Below are positions 1 through 14,214 of a DNA stretch of 64,000 nt, one piece after another. Numbering within the stretch: the first letter of the stretch is position 1; the number at the start of each line of letters is the position of its first letter. Origin of the DNA: Ciona savignyi (Eukaryota > Chordata > Ascidiacea > Phlebobranchia > Cionidae); NCBI GenBank assembly GCA_000149265.1, contig CH002622.1, positions 83,698 to 147,697 on the forward strand, read 5' to 3'. Below the pieces are notes generated by a model that saw only the letters and a program-made list of their open reading frames with translations, made no database searches and was not told where the DNA came from. Position numbers and translations under genes: made by a program.

Positions 1-619
1 GCTTAAATAACCCGGTGTGATGGATAAAGCAAACGCATGTTTAACGAATCTCCTTGCATTGTGCTCTTTACGATAATAAAACATAAATATTTCAATCTAG
101 GCTATAATCGGTTTTAAAGTATGTAGAATATGTTGCAGAGTGGCCGAGTTTGTAAAGCCTTTTAACTTTCTTGAAACGGCGCGTACAAATGTTGTTTTAA
201 GGTTGATTTTGATCCTCAAACCGGATTGTAGAAACGCCAGACGGGCAGACTTTATTAAACCAGGCTAAATAATGGTCATTAAAACCGTTTTAAATAGAAA
301 TTGGTGTTTAAATCGGTCGCGTCGATAAATCGGTCATGACTTGCGTAACGGTGCGCGTGTACGCGGAAAAAGGGTGGCAAATAAACAATCAAAATATATT
401 TGTTACGTAACAATAAACCACCAGCTGGTGCTGCGTGTTGCATCAAATCTGAATCGATTTCCAGAAATTCGAAATTTCCAAATCAACCCGTGGCTGTAAA
501 TTTCGCACGGCCTTCCCCGTTCGATAAGAAGAGGGAAAGTAGGAACCTGCTGCTGATCAATAATTCAGTAATGACGATGGCGGCTACGAGGCATAGAGGA
601 GCGCTATAGCTAGTTTTGG

Positions 620-650
620 ATGCAATATGCAGGCTTCAGCAGTCAAGATG
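620..650 (+). other. candidate alternative first coding exon (a)
   Basis: An ATG at 620 opens ten codons (MQYAGFSSQD) plus one base and runs into a strong donor, GTAAGT at 651. It ends in phase 1, which is what the first secure exon of the RhoGEF (4109) needs. A second ATG at 627 would end in phase 0 and would not join. Such a short stretch can arise by chance, so this is only a candidate. Confidence 0.22.
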
Positions 651-1150
651 GTAAGTTGAATGCTAAGCGTATGATGTGTATGAATGTGATTAACTGTGAA
701 CAATAAGTAAAGCGATAATTTAGAAGGAAAATAGAAGTTTTAATAAATAATAATAGTTTTAGAGATTAAGTTGTGTAAGTTTTAACGTGTATACCATTAT
801 TCTTCACCGTAATATACGTCAACAAAGTGAATAAATGATTGTAAATGTGTTTGTTCTATTTTAATGCATTTGGGTCATGGTTTGCCCTATATTTTATATA
901 ATGTCTAATATATGCATTATAACTATTACAATAAATAAAAGAATTACTCGAGGGAGTAATAGTAAATGGGAAAAGTGGACAGCTGGACATGATTATAGCG
1001 ACGTATTCGAATATATACGAGACTATTAACAGAGGCGCGATTATAAAGGTTGTGTTCTCAGAAAGGTTGATTTGTGCACAAAAATATGATACTTAGGAAC
1101 TTCGATATGGGTGAACAGGTGGTGTGCTTATTAAGGTCGATTTGTGTACA

Positions 1151-1247
1151 ATGAATATAATGCAGCGGATCCGTGTGAGCGATAGCTGGCAAGATCGCTC
1201 CAAGGAAGAGATGGGGAAGATGCTGATAGCGATTCGGACAAAATTTG
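1151..1247 (+). other. candidate alternative first coding exon (b)
   Basis: An ATG at 1151, with a second in-frame ATG at 1160, opens 32 codons plus one base and ends at a perfect GTAAGT donor at 1248. Phase 1 fits the exon at 4109 and would give an aspartate at the junction. The peptide (start MNIMQRIRVSDSW) is charged and matches nothing I recognise. It would act as a short alternative N-terminus of the RhoGEF. Confidence 0.3.
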
Positions 1248-3438
1248 GTAAGTAAAGTTGAATTTAATTATTTAAAAATAATTAAGGTATGATGTGGTCA
1301 GGTTGATTCGATATCACAGCAATATAACTAGCGTAATACCTCTTTTTGACCGCCACGATACTCGATTTTTTAACCCTATAATGGCGTTCCATTAGAGGTG
1401 GCGCTTAAATAGAGATTTTACGGTAATTACCATATATGTTTATTTTCTTCTCGAGACAACTATATTAAATGCAATCAGTTCTTTCCCAAAAGGCAGTATA
1501 CGTCACGACTGCCCATAAATTGATGCATAAATAATTAAATGAAATAACCGCGAAGACGGAATTGAAAACTCAATTAAATAGTTAATGAAGCGAAAATTAA
1601 GCACCTTCGAGGTGAGGTAGGGTGTGTGGTGCGGGGCCTTAATATTTGCAAAATAATAACTATACTCAAATAGGCTTGTGGTAAAATCCAAGTAAATATC
1701 AATCGCGTGTTTTAGTCTAATTTACTTTTACTCGGCGAATCGCTTCTCCAGTTACCTTTAAATGATTGCTTATCTCTCATTTGCTCCAAATACCATTCAA
1801 TACACAAGACACGGTTGACGACAAAACGTCACAAAACCAATTATTTTCAACCAATTTGTTCGCCATCACATGTTTGTCACGTGACGTAGATTATTTCATT
1901 AGTCAAATCGGATTGGCAGAGGTCAATGCATTATTTACACAAGTGTATGATGGCCGCCGGCTTTACTGGTTTGTTATGACTTACTGTTGTTTTTTGCAGT
2001 GCCCATTAATCACCGATATACGGTCTGCTCGAGTGCGGTTTTTGCTTCGATTTTGCGAGCTTAATTAAATAGAGTGACTATGAGTGATGTTTGTGTTGTT
2101 TTAGTCTGGTTGGGTTTCAATTAAATCAGGGTTAATGCGATACGAAAGTGTTTATTTGTAGGCAGATCTATAAAGGACCCAATTTCAATCTATTTCATGT
2201 CGCGTATACCATACTCTCACAGTGTATTGACGTACAAATGTAGCCTAAAACGTGCGCTAATTGGCCGGTGTAATTAAGAAGTCTATCCACCAAAACTAAC
2301 AGTTTTCGAAAAGTCCTCTTCGAAAAAACACAAACAATTTGATTTCAAATTTCCCCAACAGTATTTATTTTGGACCTCGCTAATTGCGCGGTGCAAGTTA
2401 AACGAACCTAAAATAGATGAAATTGTGAGGAAGCCCTCTGACCTAAGTGTAGTGGAGTAGCATATGTCTGATCGGACGCTGATCAATACTGGTGACACGC
2501 TTCAACTGCTGTACAATCCACTTGACGTTTTCATTTTATACTACGGTCCCTTGCGTTCATTGTTATATTGTTTTGCTGTTTACTAGCACAACATAGACAG
2601 ACTGCAGTTTTGAAATATTTGAGGTCAGATTCCTGCTTTGTAAATTTACATATTGAACTTTATTTTATATCGTGCACGTTACAAAGGTTTATTGCAGCCT
2701 ACTGTAAGAAATATGCAATAATTTATTTAAGTGTACCACCAGGTATAGGTCAGTGTTTCGTATTATATGCTGCAAAGCATTATTTATGCATTGGTTGATA
2801 AAACTTTTATTGCACTGTTGGACAAGGTACGTAACACACGAGAGTCTCGCATGTATATTTAGGGGACAGAATAAACATAGCAGCTCGTATAAAGCACTTT
2901 ATCATAAATGGATCGCTAAGAGCCTGCGCCATTGTCCTGAATCGACAAACTTAATTGGGAAAGTAAGAGCAATAAATGACTTTTGTTAAACAAGTTGAGG
3001 GCCCGAAGTGACATTGACTTTGGACGACTTCTTCTTATACAGCCTCATTTGTATTTGATAAAAGTTAGTTCAGTTGAACACAGTGCACCATGGTAACATG
3101 TGCTTATAGGATTGTAAAAGCCCAACGTATACGGCTCTTATAGCCTACGTAGTAGGATGTTTAGTGAAATTCACTCCCATGAGAGAAATAATATCAGCTA
3201 AAAGCTATAGATTATACAATGTACATTAGGCTCTGGTTTAGATTAATTTGCGCTAGCGGCAAATGTTATATTACTGCCCTTGTGTTGCTGGTTTACCTCG
3301 AATTCAATTGACAATGTGTGATGATAGGTCCGGTTTGTCCCATGATACGATTTCAGCTTTATTACCACGTTTTATTCAAACTTTTAGAAAGCATAATTTT
3401 GTAACGGTTTGAACATGAGGTTTTAATAACGTGAGGAA

Positions 3439-3951
3439 ATGTACAGAACTTTAAAGCGAACGCAAGAACTCGAGACGCTGAACAAATATCTTGTGGCAAC
3501 CGCAGTTAACGGGACGAGTTTAAGGCGAGCATGTTCTCACCGCAGCTTGGCTGTTTCTCCGGTACATAACCATATATTGAGGAAAACCAAGTCGTCTGAC
3601 GATTGTGCAATGATGCATGACGTTAAATATGAAAGTTCGCGCCACTCATCCGAGACCACATGTGATGACGTCAGCTGCAAGAGCGACTTTCTTTACGATG
3701 ACGTCATTACTGATGAATTTGATGACGCAATATCGCTCGATGACGTGGAACTCGCGTTTTCGGCGGAACTGATGACGTCACAACACAGGGCAGTTTCAAA
3801 AGAGACATCGGTCATATTTCCCGACGAAATGAGATGTTATTATGATTTTACAACAGCATGTTCGGACGTCACGAAACACGGGTTTAAGATTACAAGTAAT
3901 AATCCATTACTGGGGTATTCGCTGTCTTTCAATGGCAACGGGATTAAATAA
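3439..3951 (+). other. acidic 170-codon open frame; probable first exon of the RhoGEF, else a separate intronless ORF
   Basis: The frame starts at an ATG preceded by two in-frame stops (TAA TAA), so this is its true beginning. It is Asp/Ser-rich with three Asp-Asp-Val motifs and no known domain. Read to its stop it encodes 170 residues and is followed by AATAAA at 3966-3971, as a small intronless gene would be. Alternatively a donor at 3896 (A|GTAATA) ends it after 152 codons plus one base, in the phase the exon at 4109 needs. The total RhoGEF would then be 1131 residues, close to vertebrate MCF2L (about 1,130). I favour the exon reading but cannot exclude the other. Confidence 0.45.
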
Positions 3952-6900
3952 TTTATAGAAAATTAAATAAAAAGAACAATCAGAGCATAAAGCATTCAAT
4001 TTAAAATAAAATATAAAAAATCTTGTCTAATTACGCGTAAATGTTGCCGGTTGCCTAGAGCAATATACAAAAATCGAATCCAGTGTTTTTATTTTGATAA
4101 TCTTACAGACACCGCTACGTACCCGAACTGCGACAGCCAATCTTATTCTCCAACCGCTACCAGTCTTCGACACCACTTACAGCAATGTTATGTTTACATT
4201 CATGGAGGGAAAGATATGTCAGGATCTCCGGTTATCTGCTTTCCCCATTTCCCCGGGCTCCATGACGTATCCAACGAGGGATTCAAGGACACCTTGTACT
4301 ATTTAACGCACACAACCAGGTACAGTTGTAAGCGATCGATTCTTTAAGTTGTCTTTGTTTTGGTACAGGCTTTAGGGTAGGGTAGGATATTCATGTTTGA
4401 CCCTGTAAATGGGAAAACCAAGGGGGTTAACACACGGGCAATCGTCAGATAACCCCGCGCCCACCGTAGGGTTACCGGAGCTATTACAGTGTGTTGTAGG
4501 CCTATATGATTGAGACGTTTCTTCAATTTAGTAGAACCCATTAATCCAATGGGTTCAGGTAACGTCCGTTAAGTGTCTTGACCACAACCGACTAGCTAGC
4601 GACCAGTTTCGTACCTGAAACTTTTCCACTAAAAGGCGACGCACTACACCACCAGACTAACCCGTAGGACATCACTCGACGGTAAACGGCTGTTGGCCAA
4701 ATGGTGTATTCGATAGGTTTATATTACGATTTCTATGCAAAAATGACATTAGCGACGAGCCCATCGTGGCTTCTAAACTTATTCCAGTTTTATAATTTAA
4801 AGTATGGTGGGACCAATTTAGGCACAGTATGTCATTTAAAAGCGGACCTAATAAAAACCCGATTATAGCTTTGTAGGCCTACATCGAAACTGGTAAAAAC
4901 ATTAATGAATAAATATACTCTTAGCTTAAGGTGGGCCGTTATGGACTACTATTAATAGAATTATTCCCGATTATCGCTAGATTTCTAATGTTTGCCCAGG
5001 ACCTGACCAAACAAAATGTTTCAACAAAACAAGTCGATTCCCGCTAAGGGTATTTCCGCAAATTATACAATATTGGTTTTCCTTAAATAAACATCGATCG
5101 TATTTTTGCTCTTGCGGAAAATACCCAAAACATGTTTTGACCAAACAGGACTTACTTTGCCGTTTTAATTTCTCTTGCTGATAAAAACAACAATTCCGGG
5201 CTTAACTTGGTACTTTGTTGTCGCAGATAAAATGACGTTGTTGATTTTACGCTCATGGTTCTATTATTACGATTTAGGTGGTGACCGTTAGTGTTTATTT
5301 AACTGTTTATTTAATCAAATAAATTTTTTTGGAGTCAAATATATTCATATGTCTTAAACATATGGCCATAGAAAGAACTTGCTTACCGAGTCCAAAACAA
5401 CAGATAAATGTTTAACTCGCCAGAGATACGCTCGAATAAATCTATGAATAGGTTATTTCCCTTCACGTATTTTCCCAACACCAGACATCAGTTGTTGTTA
5501 TTTGTTGTTTGCGGTTGTGTGAATGGTACGCCATGCACGTCGTGCGCGACGTTCTTGGTTCAATTTGTATTCTCCAGTACAGTGCACACGGTTATCGTTG
5601 TGTAGCTTCTGTATACATTTTATATGCCAGCGGTTTTGTAAATTGTGCTGCAATCCGACAGTTTTGGTCAATTGGCAGTCTAAAGAACATGGCGTTTGCA
5701 CGTACAATATAAGGAAAAGCAGGCTCTAACTTAAAACAAATATTAATAAAACACAAAATTAGGTCTAAATTAGAAAAATAATTCTCAAATGCCCGTAGGA
5801 TAGGATATTTATGTTTATCCCCGTAAATAGGACAACCAAGGAGGTTAACATATGGGCAATTGTCAAATCACCTCGCGCCCACCGTCGGGTTACCGAAGCT
5901 ATTGCAGTGTGTTGTGTATGATAGACACGTTCCTTCAATTTGGTAGAACCCATTAATTCGCTGGGTTCAGGCAATGTCCATAAAGTGCCTTGCCTAAAGA
6001 CACAGCCGTGTGGCTAGCGATCAGTTTCGTACCTGCAACCTTTCGATTCAAAGGCGGTGCACTTAACCGCCAGACTAACCGGCTGGACAAATTGAATTTT
6101 TCCCTGTTGTCTGTTGCATGCTGCTATGCTGTTCAGATTGCATCAAATTTAATTGTTTTTATTAAGATAACGGTATTTAACCATCATTAGATGGTAAATC
6201 CCCTTAAATGTATAATTTATCAAAACATACAGTAATGGCTAAATTTAAATAAGGCAAGTTAACTGATAACTGTATTATTTTCAGACCACATTTATTAAAC
6301 TTTTTTTCAATACCAGTATTTTGATAAAACATATGATGATAAACATTGAGAGGGTGGCAGTGACTCGATGACTTAGCAGTCTTATCGCTGTCACCCTGGC
6401 CAGCATCAATTATGTTTTCTTTATTATATTATTGACACACTGTGTTTTTTCTTTCTTTATTTTAAATGGTGATTGTTACTATTGTAAAAATATCCTGCTT
6501 ACCGAATAATTTCTTGAATCTTGAAAAACCCTTTAATTTAATTTTACCATGCTCCAGGTTATAATTGGCTTTCCCATCTAAGAATAAAATAATTTCTTAT
6601 TTCCAGGGCATCAGTGGCAGACTTAGGGTTTGTTGTCATTCTGGATCGAAGAAAAGATAAATGGTCGTCACTGAAAGCAACATTAGTCCGACTGGCGGTA
6701 ATAAAACCTCTTCTATAAATATATTTTGCCTTCATTGAAAGTCATTCCCGAATTGATCATTAAATTTCGGGCTTTTATTAAAAAGTTGTAATTTATACAG
6801 AGTATAGTATGTATCGGTCTGATCTATTTGGACCGTTTAAAAACATTATTTTTTTAACATTTAGCTAGTTTCTCCTGTCGTATCGACATTTAGCTAGCTT

Positions 6901-9900
6901 CTCTTTTTTGATATGTTTGTTTGATGATGCGATTACGCTCTGAATTAACACGGGCAATCGGTAAATACATACCCATTATATATGAGCTTTTCAAAGGTGT
7001 AAATTCATGGTAAAAAGGTGTTATATTTTAATCGCGCTCGATTATTCCCTTTCTGGTTAACTTTCATTGAGTTGATAGGCTTGAATGTTAAGCATAGTGG
7101 TCATAAATACACAGGTAGCAGAGTTAAATTCCTTCCTAACCACGAAACCTTTGCATTTGTGTTTTCGGTCAAACTGCTAAATCTATGTTTTCTGAATTTG
7201 TAGTTTTAAAATTAAATGTTGATATAACCAACATTTGTTTAAATTTGATGCTTTTTTCAGGAGAATTTCCCCGGGAACATTAGAATAGTGTTGGTCCTGA
7301 AACCGCTGGGATTTCTGCAAGGCGCTATCACCAATTTCGGCTTTCGATGGCAGAAAGATGAATTTGCAATGAAGGTACCGGTACGTCTGCTTAAACAGAT
7401 TTGGATGTATAGTTTTTAACTCACCACACATGTAAGCATGGCTCATCTCATTGGAAAGTCTGAGCATTGGCAATTGCAATTTTTTAGGGTATCACGATAT
7501 CATCGTCCGACCGATTGGTCTGGTGGTTTAGTGCGAAGGCTTTCAACCGAAAGGTTGCAGGTTCTGAACTGGTTGCTAGCTAGTAGGTTGTTTCCTTGGG
7601 CAATGCACTTAACGGACAATGCCTGAACCCTATGATTTAATGGGTTCTACCAAATTGAAGAAACTGTCTATCATACACAGCACACTGCAATAGCTTCGGA
7701 ACCTGACGATGGGCGCGAGGTGATCTGACGATTTCCCGTGTTCCCCCTTGGTTTTCCCATTCATGGAGATAGACATAAATATCCTATCACTGCAAGCAAA
7801 GAGTATAATTTACATGGGAGCAGAGGAATCTTGTTTAGTACCCATGCTCTCAGTCGGAATGTCAAATTTATTGGGGTGTGTATGTGATTAAAAGTTTGTA
7901 ATCTTAATTATCTAGGTGGTTTTACTGTCAAGTTTGGACGACTTGTCCCGTTATGTTTTACCAACTGAACTCACAAACCACTTTGGCGGGACATTTCAAT
8001 ACGATCATATCACCTGGATTAATAACCGGATGGTAAGTTTATCGATTTTGTATTTCGCTTTTGGTATTCATCAATAGTTACCACGCAATATTTCGACCTG
8101 TCCCAATTTTTACTCTTGAACTCTTATTTTCCATTTTTGTTGGTATACATAGTGCAGCATGGAGAAGCCTTTTTAAATTAAAGGAATTTGTAAAAGGTCT
8201 TGCTTGCATGATACTCATTGAACTCCAACCATGATAACTGATTGATTGTATATGATATTCATGTTTATCCCAAAGGTGGGAAAACCAAGGGGGTTAACAC
8301 ACGGGAAAACCAAGGGGGTTAACACACGAATGGAAAAAACCAAGGGGGTTAACACATGGGCAATCGACAGATCACCTCGTGCCCACCTTCGGGTTACCGG
8401 AGCTATTGCAGTGTGTTTTGTATGATTCACATGTTCCTGCAATTTAGTAGAACCCATTAATCAGCTGGGTTCAAGCAATGTCCGTTAAGTGTCTTGCCCA
8501 AACAACCGACTATCTAGCCATCAGTTTCGAATCTTAAACCTTTCTGTTGAAAGGCGTCAGACTAAAACACCAGAATAACCAGTCGGACAAAAACTGATAG
8601 ATTGTAACATATCGTATCTATTTTTAAGCTTGTTGAGACCTTCTCAGTAAAAGCCACATCTGCCATATTAGCATTGGAAGAATATGGCAGCCAACTGGCC
8701 GAAAGTGAACTTCCTAATGACTCAAAATCTGCTGTTGTCCTTATCAATACCCAGCAGATTAGAACCAATACACAAAAGGTTGGATTAATAGAAATACAAT
8801 AAAGTAATCAGAGATCAGTGATTGCAAATTGATTTTTGGCATCTAGGATAGTTACTTGGAGTAATGGATATAGTGTGAGTGTAGTAAACACAATTTTATT
8901 GGGGGAAATCTAATTAATGGCTGCAAGGAACTTTACAGCCATTTCTGTAAAAACTGAAATTTAAATGGAAAAATAATTTGTCTGTGTGCTCTTATCTGTA
9001 GTCTCTAATACTCACAGCAAATAGGATAGGATATTCATGTTTATCCCCGTGAAATTAACTATGTGTTTAAGGCTGGCAGCTTAACAAGCCACTTTACATT
9101 ACTTCATACATAGCTGGTTGTAGTGAAGAAGTGACACATCATTTAAATTATTCATGTTGCTCCTGACATAGTGTGCTTGGTGATTGATGATGCCCTAATC
9201 GTTAGGATAAAGTTATCGTTTTTTAGTTGCAATTTCATCTCCTATCTCTACTTTTATGCCTATGTTTAATAAAGGGATATTTAACATGTTGGCCATTTTG
9301 TCATCAATTTGTTTAGGTCATATGTGTTTGGTTGATTGCTGATTATAAGCAATTTTTTTATATTTTATTCAGGATGGGATTGAAATGCTGCGAAAAGAAG
9401 CTGCATTGTTGAGAAATGAAATCTCCATTTCAAACAACAATGATGTCAATGCAATTGAGGCTGGTTTGATGGAATGGTGAGTTGTCGTAGATATCTTAAT
9501 TTGTAGAAAATATCAGGATCTGTATTGTCTATGTGGGTCAATGAATAGACAGCAAGTCTCAGACATGTTGTGTGGTACGTGTTCAATCGATTACCTTAGT
9601 CGGTTACAGCATTGCCCATGAGCCGTAAGGTTCCGATCCAAACCAACTGTGAATGGTGGGGATGATAATATCCAATGCTTGCCTCTGTGAAATTGAAATG
9701 GCAATTGCGTTTTTCTTTACGGAAATAAACATGAATATCCTCTTTCTTTTTCAACTTTATAGTGAACATTTGACATTCCACTAGCTTCCACTGATTGGGG
9801 ATAAGTAAAATGACTGAAACCTGGTTTACAATGGGAAATGGGATATCTACTGGACAAATAGTTTAATCTTGTGAATGGAAAAATACGAGAGAGTTATCAA

Positions 9901-12900
9901 ATTATCAAAAAAATCTTTAGATTATCTCAAAAAATTGTAAGGGAGCGTTATATCATACCTTAGCTATTGCAGTGTGGTATATATAATTAGAATTGGAATG
10001 TTTATTGAGTTTTAGTAGAAACCAGTAATCTACTAAGTGTTGATAATGTCTGACCAATTTGATCCTGCAACCCTTTTGTTGAAAGGCGAAGCACTAACTA
10101 CTCTTTTTGACGGGATATATGTTTTTTTTCTCAAAATTAGTCTTAGAAACAAATATAACTCAATTGTGTTTACAGCTATGAAACATTAATATCTGAAACC
10201 GACGTTACTTTTGACAACTTTTGGTTGAAATATAAGGAAAAGATGAAACAATGTCTTCAACTTCGACTGTTTGAAGAAGTGGGTAGATATTGTTGTAATA
10301 TTAATAGATATAAACCAAAGTTAACTTATCCTTTTTAACCTTGTTAAAAGTAGATCTTCGAATGCAATAACAATAATTTCTTTCATCCTTAGAAACTATA
10401 TGTGAAAGGAATTTATCTATCTTTTTTAAAGGTTATCTTTTTTAAATGCTTAAAAAGTACTTTTCGTTAAATACGTCAAAAAAAGTAACTTAGTTTAAAT
10501 GGTATATCAATGTGAGATTTACATATTTAATGATTATTTGGTTCTGCAACATGATTTACATTATTTTGTTTTCCGTCTGCAAATTTAGCTTAAATTTTCC
10601 ACAGGATTACAGAGATGTGTGTTCAAAGCTTGAGACGGTTCGACAACAGATTGAAAGCAAATATCTCAATGTTGGCATCACTTTCCCCTGGTTGGAAGCA
10701 TTTATCAGTGGTTTGTCGGACTTGGAGCAAAGCACTAATGTAAGTTATTGATTGTGAGGTGATCTGATGATTATCCGTATGTTAACCCCCTGGTTTTCCC
10801 ATTCACTGGGAATAAACATGAATCCTATCCTACTATCCTGATCACTATTCGTCTCAATTGGTTTGGCTTTGTTTTAATTTTTTTATAGAGTGGGGTCTTC
10901 TTGCTTATCCCTGAAGGTGAGAAATGACTATGGTACAACACAACAAATGTCAGAAAACTATATGCTGCCAGACGTTTTACTGCAGATTTTACATGATCTT
11001 TTTCATACTAAACCTTACTTGTGTTCAATTTATTAAATTAAATTAACTTTTTCTGTTTAAAGCATTTTTACCCCATTTAAAGAAGTGCAGGTATGTTTTT
11101 ATCTGCCAGCATCCGACCATAGACACAATACCTGATGTATACGGTCGGAATACCAAAGCTATGCAGTGTAATGTATATGACTCGATTTAATCACCTTTTG
11201 GCTGAAAGAGGATGGTTAAACCCACCAAAGTCTACAACAATAAATATTTTACACAACACACACAGTTCAGTACATTTTATTTAACACTGAGAACATAATG
11301 CTGTAGGTCATGCTGGGTGCAACCAGTGATGGGATTCAAAATTTTAAGAACAGGTTCTCTTTTGTATCGTACTTACTAACAACAGGTTCCCTAAAAGGTC
11401 TAATTTCTGTAAAAAAGGCAAGAATCGGATCGGTGATTATCCCGACGCTCCAAGAACGGGTTCAACCGAACCCATGCGAACCTCTTGAATCCTATCACAG
11501 GATGCAACCATATATTAACAGAATGTTGTTCTAGGAATGCTTGGAAGTTTGTGAAAAGGTCCAACAGCACGGTTGCGATCTTGTAGCTGCCGGCCATTAT
11601 GCTGTGGATTGTATTCAGCCGAAAACTGACGAATTACAAAACCAAACTTGTGAGATAAAAGAGCAAATAACCGAACTACAGTGCTCATTTAAATCCTACC
11701 AGCACTTCATCAATCAATTGAATGAGGTAAGAGGTTTAAATTTAAATATTTATGAAAAAAGAGGTGGGAAATGAATTTTAATCCAACTATAAATCTAGTA
11801 TAGGAAAGCAAAAAAACATCACAGCAATATTTTTAAATTATTTAAATTATTTTTTATCAGAAGGATATTTTTATTCTGTGTGTTTTTTCTATTCATTTAC
11901 AAGAAAAGTTTTATTTAACCTTAATTGCCAGCAAAATACCAAACCAGACGATTGTGTATGCAGCTTACCACTTTTACAAATGCAGGTACGACAATGGTGT
12001 GAGGATGGAATGGCATTTCTGGCTGGACAGGTCCTTGAAACTTCCTTAACTGTGGACGGAGCTAATTCCGCTTTAAATGAACTCGAGATAAAATTTGAAA
12101 AAAAGGAACAAAATGTTCAAATCTTGGTCGAAAATTCTGTTGTTCAAAGTCAGTGTGGGAGACTGTGGTCCGCAGAGGCAGAGGTGATGTTTAACTTATT
12201 TTGTAGGGACGGCAATCTATGGGACAGAAATGTTGGTAAATCTGTCTTTTGCATGGTAATTTATTTGGTAAGAATCAAAACATTAGCCGAGGAGTGTTTG
12301 ATTAAAACCAGCTACTTCCTAGTCAGCTGTGTCTTTAGCAAGATACTAAAGAACTTTACCTTAACCCAGTTAGAACTTTGCCCTAATTCTTCTATCATAA
12401 TCAACATTTAACATACTACAATAGCTTCTTTAAGCAGACATTTGTAAGAAAGTAATCAATTGTGTTACAACCTGCTGCATTTCCCCAGCCCATTTATAAA
12501 CAGGACTATATCCTTTGGTTATGAATTTTCCAGCTTATGCAATAAGTTGCTATTTTCCTTTTAATCCAACAAAATCCTTTTAATCTAACAAAATGTATGT
12601 TGTCCCAGGAATTATCATGCCACGTAAAGTCGAGGTTAACTGAAGTCACCCTGCTTTATGAAAAACGAAGATCGAGTTTAAAAAAAGCGGCGACGAAACA
12701 TGGTGAACGACCCGTGCAGCTCGTGGAGCCTTCGAAGAAGGTAGTTTCTACCACTAAGGGGAGCAAGAGAGATCCACCAAGGGACGGTAAAGAACAAGTG
12801 GTAAGCCAAGCAAAGTTTTTTGTCAAATAATATGTTGGGTTAGTGAGTCGAGCCGGCTTTTAACCAAAAGGTGTGATGTTCGTACTTTTCCTTGCATTTT

Positions 12901-14172
12901 TTTGTTAACAGTGATAAAACATGAATATTCTATATTTAACTCAAAATGATACAATATAGTTAAATATGTTGCTTTTATCAAACAAATGTGTTTATTTAAC
13001 TAAATTTGACCTAATCCACCTAAAAAACTACAAGAAGTTAAATCTTACATATTTTGAAAAAAAGGGGGGTATTGATTCTATCAAACCATAATTTGTAAAT
13101 AAGAATGTGACTTACTTTAATGTATAACTTGACCATTATGTTTCACTTCTGCTTTCTGCAAACTATTAGAGGATCAAAAGGAACTCAAGATTGGTGGTGA
13201 GAACGTTGTCTGGTTGTTCTTTTTAAGGTTTCCCTATAATTATTGCCATTCATACTTGGCTGCATAGCATGGGTGGGAAAGGTGGACATACCATGTTGTA
13301 TCACAGAATGCTAGGTGACTCTGAACATGCAATATTCAACAGCCCCTGCTTTCCCTTATGTGGTAACAACTATCGGCCATAACTTGTACATCTCACAAAA
13401 CAGCTGCACGTAGTTCGATTGTGAAAGTCGTTGCAGTGATTTTGCATTTTATATAAAATACCATCAATTATGCTGCAACTTAAGGCTTCCAATTTTCACA
13501 CAATGTGTCTGGCTTTGGACTATATTTATTTTTTAATGTTTTTTCATCTCCGTCTAGATTACCAAAGTAGAAGAAAACCAATCTGTCCAATTACCAACCA
13601 TACACACCAATGTACAGCAACCCAAAGTGGATAGATCTTCAGAAAATTTTACTCAAAAACAACAGTAAGAATATGTCATCTGATCTAAGATTACTTATGC
13701 CATATAGTTTTAGTGAGAGTTGTATTTTTTATGATTTAGTATTTTCTTACCATATTCTGTTTATAAAAGAAACTACTGTATTGTTTTCTTTAATTTTCAT
13801 AATAAAAATAAAATATTAAAAAACAGTTTTTACTTACAAATTTCCAATATTTCCAGACATGTAATGAAAGAATTAGTTTCAACTGAAAAAACTTACATAT
13901 CAGAACTAAAAAGCATTGTTGAGGTAAGTTATAATTCATAGATGAGGCTACAATTTAACTGAATATAATCACACTTAAGTATATATTTTTGTATTGTCCT
14001 TTTCTTTTTTATTTATCTTATTATTTGTTATATTTGTGGAAAATATGTACGCATTATGGAACTTTTTCTCTAGGGCTTACCTTGGTTATTTTTTTAATAA
14101 CTGTTTGTCAGATTTTTAATAAAATGTGTTGCTCAGGTTTGCTAACTGCCTCTGCTAACAGCTTCTGTAACA

Positions 14173-14214
<42 letters not shown>

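Larger units (their letters stand above)
1..3438. other. 5' region without a confident gene
   Basis: No open frame here resembles a known family and none is long. Two short stretches (620-650 and 1151-1247) end in good splice donors and are listed separately as candidate first exons of the RhoGEF downstream. A piece at about 1020-1165 resembles the minisatellite unit seen again at 48110-48480. I see no tRNA, rRNA or SINE copy in the rest. Confidence 0.5.
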
